Shown: one piece after another, positions 6,042-6,415 of the stretch
Numbering within the stretch: the stretch's first letter is position 1
Layout of the letters: each line of letters starts with the position of its first letter
DNA from: Aquirhabdus sp.
GTDB taxonomy: Bacteria; Pseudomonadota; Gammaproteobacteria; Pseudomonadales; Moraxellaceae
NCBI GenBank assembly: GCA_030152425.1
Contig: JASLJP010000219.1
Coordinates: 1 to 6,415 of the forward strand
Reading direction: 5' to 3'
DNA length: 6,415 bases
The notes under the pieces: generated by a model
Seen by the model: the letters and a program-made list of their open reading frames with translations, nothing else
What the model was told of the DNA's origin: nothing
The model's database searches: none
Translations under genes and position numbers: made by a program

Positions 6042-6415
6042 ATGCATACTCAGGATACATTGATGGGCAAGGTGCAAGGCTTCGGCTTGCATGCCCTGAC
6101 CCAATTTGCGTCGAGCGACATCGCCGACCGACTGAAGATCCGCAAACCGATTGAAAGCCTGCTCTATCAAGGCTCGAAGACTGGATTTCAAATTGCGACC
6201 CAAGCGGCGCGCATTTTCACCCCCTCGACCTCCAAAGATCCGGCGACACGCCTGCCTAGCCAGACGCGCAAGAACGTATTCGACCTGACGCTGTCCGAAG
6301 AACAACTGATGACACGCGACTCTTTGTCACGTTTTGCCAAAGAAGTGATCCGCCCGGCCGCGCATGCAGCCGACAGCAACCACGCGATCCCTGCAGAACT
6401 GCAGGCTCAAGCACA
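6042..6415 (+). CDS. Acyl-CoA dehydrogenase with N-terminal extension, 3'-truncated by the window edge
   Basis: The first 124 codons of a flavoprotein expected to oxidise fatty acyl-CoA to trans-2-enoyl-CoA in beta-oxidation. Residues about 79-124 (VFDLTLSEEQLMTRDSLSRF, then AKEVIRPAAHAADSN) match the start of the acyl-CoA dehydrogenase N-terminal helical domain. Ahead of it lie about 78 residues containing KVQGFGLHALTQFASSDIAD and a basic YQGSKTGF segment. I recall this kind of extension in the roughly 600-residue acyl-CoA dehydrogenases of Acinetobacter and Pseudomonas, so it is probably native and not a fusion artefact. The FAD-binding and catalytic Glu regions lie beyond the window. Start choice: ATG 6042 gives MHTQDTLMGK; ATG 6033 is also in frame (three residues longer). 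Neither has a strong ribosome site, though GGA lies about 9 nt before 6042. No earlier in-frame start codon lies within about 60 bases upstream. Confidence 0.85.
   Translation, partial: MHTQDTLMGKVQGFGLHALTQFASSDIADRLKIRKPIESLLYQGSKTGFQIATQAARIFTPSTSKDPATRLPSQTRKNVFDLTLSEEQLMTRDSLSRFAKEVIRPAAHAADSNHAIPAELQAQA

Noticed and set aside
6070..6090. Six-base inverted repeat (TGCAAG … CTTGCA) inside the acyl-CoA dehydrogenase start
   Set aside because: It encodes conserved-looking residues (QGFGLH) and has no T-run; a similar sequence near 5957-5968 is imperfect. Probably a by-product of codon use.
5901..6305. 134-codon open frame on the minus strand covering the start of the acyl-CoA dehydrogenase gene and the gap before it
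   Set aside because: It is antisense to a convincing dehydrogenase N-terminus, its composition is Arg/Ala-rich as expected for a shadow frame, and it shows no domain or ribosome site.
1..6415. Mobile elements, CRISPR arrays, tRNA/rRNA genes, toxin–antitoxin or defence genes
   Set aside because: No transposase or integrase motifs, regular direct repeats, tRNA-like folds or defence domains were seen on either strand.

Overview
This window looks like ordinary chromosomal DNA from a gammaproteobacterium of moderate GC content (mid-50s per cent by eye). Two things point this way: a SurE–NlpD pair, which is a gammaproteobacterial arrangement, and a YcfD/RoxA-type ribosomal oxygenase. The absence of pcm and rpoS beside surE–nlpD, the small secreted protein, and the long acyl-CoA dehydrogenase with an N-terminal extension are all compatible with the Moraxellaceae (an Acinetobacter relative with higher GC). 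That family placement is inference, because no rRNA or other marker is present.

Layout. Positions 2-967 (+) hold the C-terminal four fifths of an ArgD-type acetylornithine/succinyldiaminopimelate aminotransferase, cut by the window edge. It ends at a near-perfect bidirectional terminator (981-1018). Converging on that terminator is a leftward block on the minus strand: surE (3781-2945), then nlpD (2844 or 2892 to 2005), then a LysR-family regulator (1939-1031). No terminator is visible between them, so they may be one transcription unit. A 226-bp divergent intergenic region (3782-4007) separates surE from a rightward gene for a small exported protein of unknown function (4008-4469). This region contains an unusual run of overlapping ACAC/GTGT palindromes and a separate hairpin just upstream of the small gene. 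After a strong terminator (4495-4532) comes an independently promoted roxA-like gene (4625-5782) with its own terminator (5816-5858). The window ends in the first 124 codons of an acyl-CoA dehydrogenase (6042 onward).

Functions. The genes are mostly monocistronic housekeeping genes and do not form one pathway: arginine/lysine biosynthesis (argD), nucleotide phosphatase (surE), activation of cell-wall amidase at division (nlpD), a transcription regulator of unknown target, hydroxylation of ribosomal protein L16 (roxA-like), and fatty-acid beta-oxidation (acyl-CoA dehydrogenase). I saw no mobile element, CRISPR array, tRNA, rRNA, toxin–antitoxin pair or defence gene, and nothing that amounts to a new multi-gene system. 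The points most worth a second look are the palindrome cluster and hairpin between surE and the small exported protein, the exported protein itself, an insertion in SurE, and several start codons that are non-ATG or decided by promoter position.
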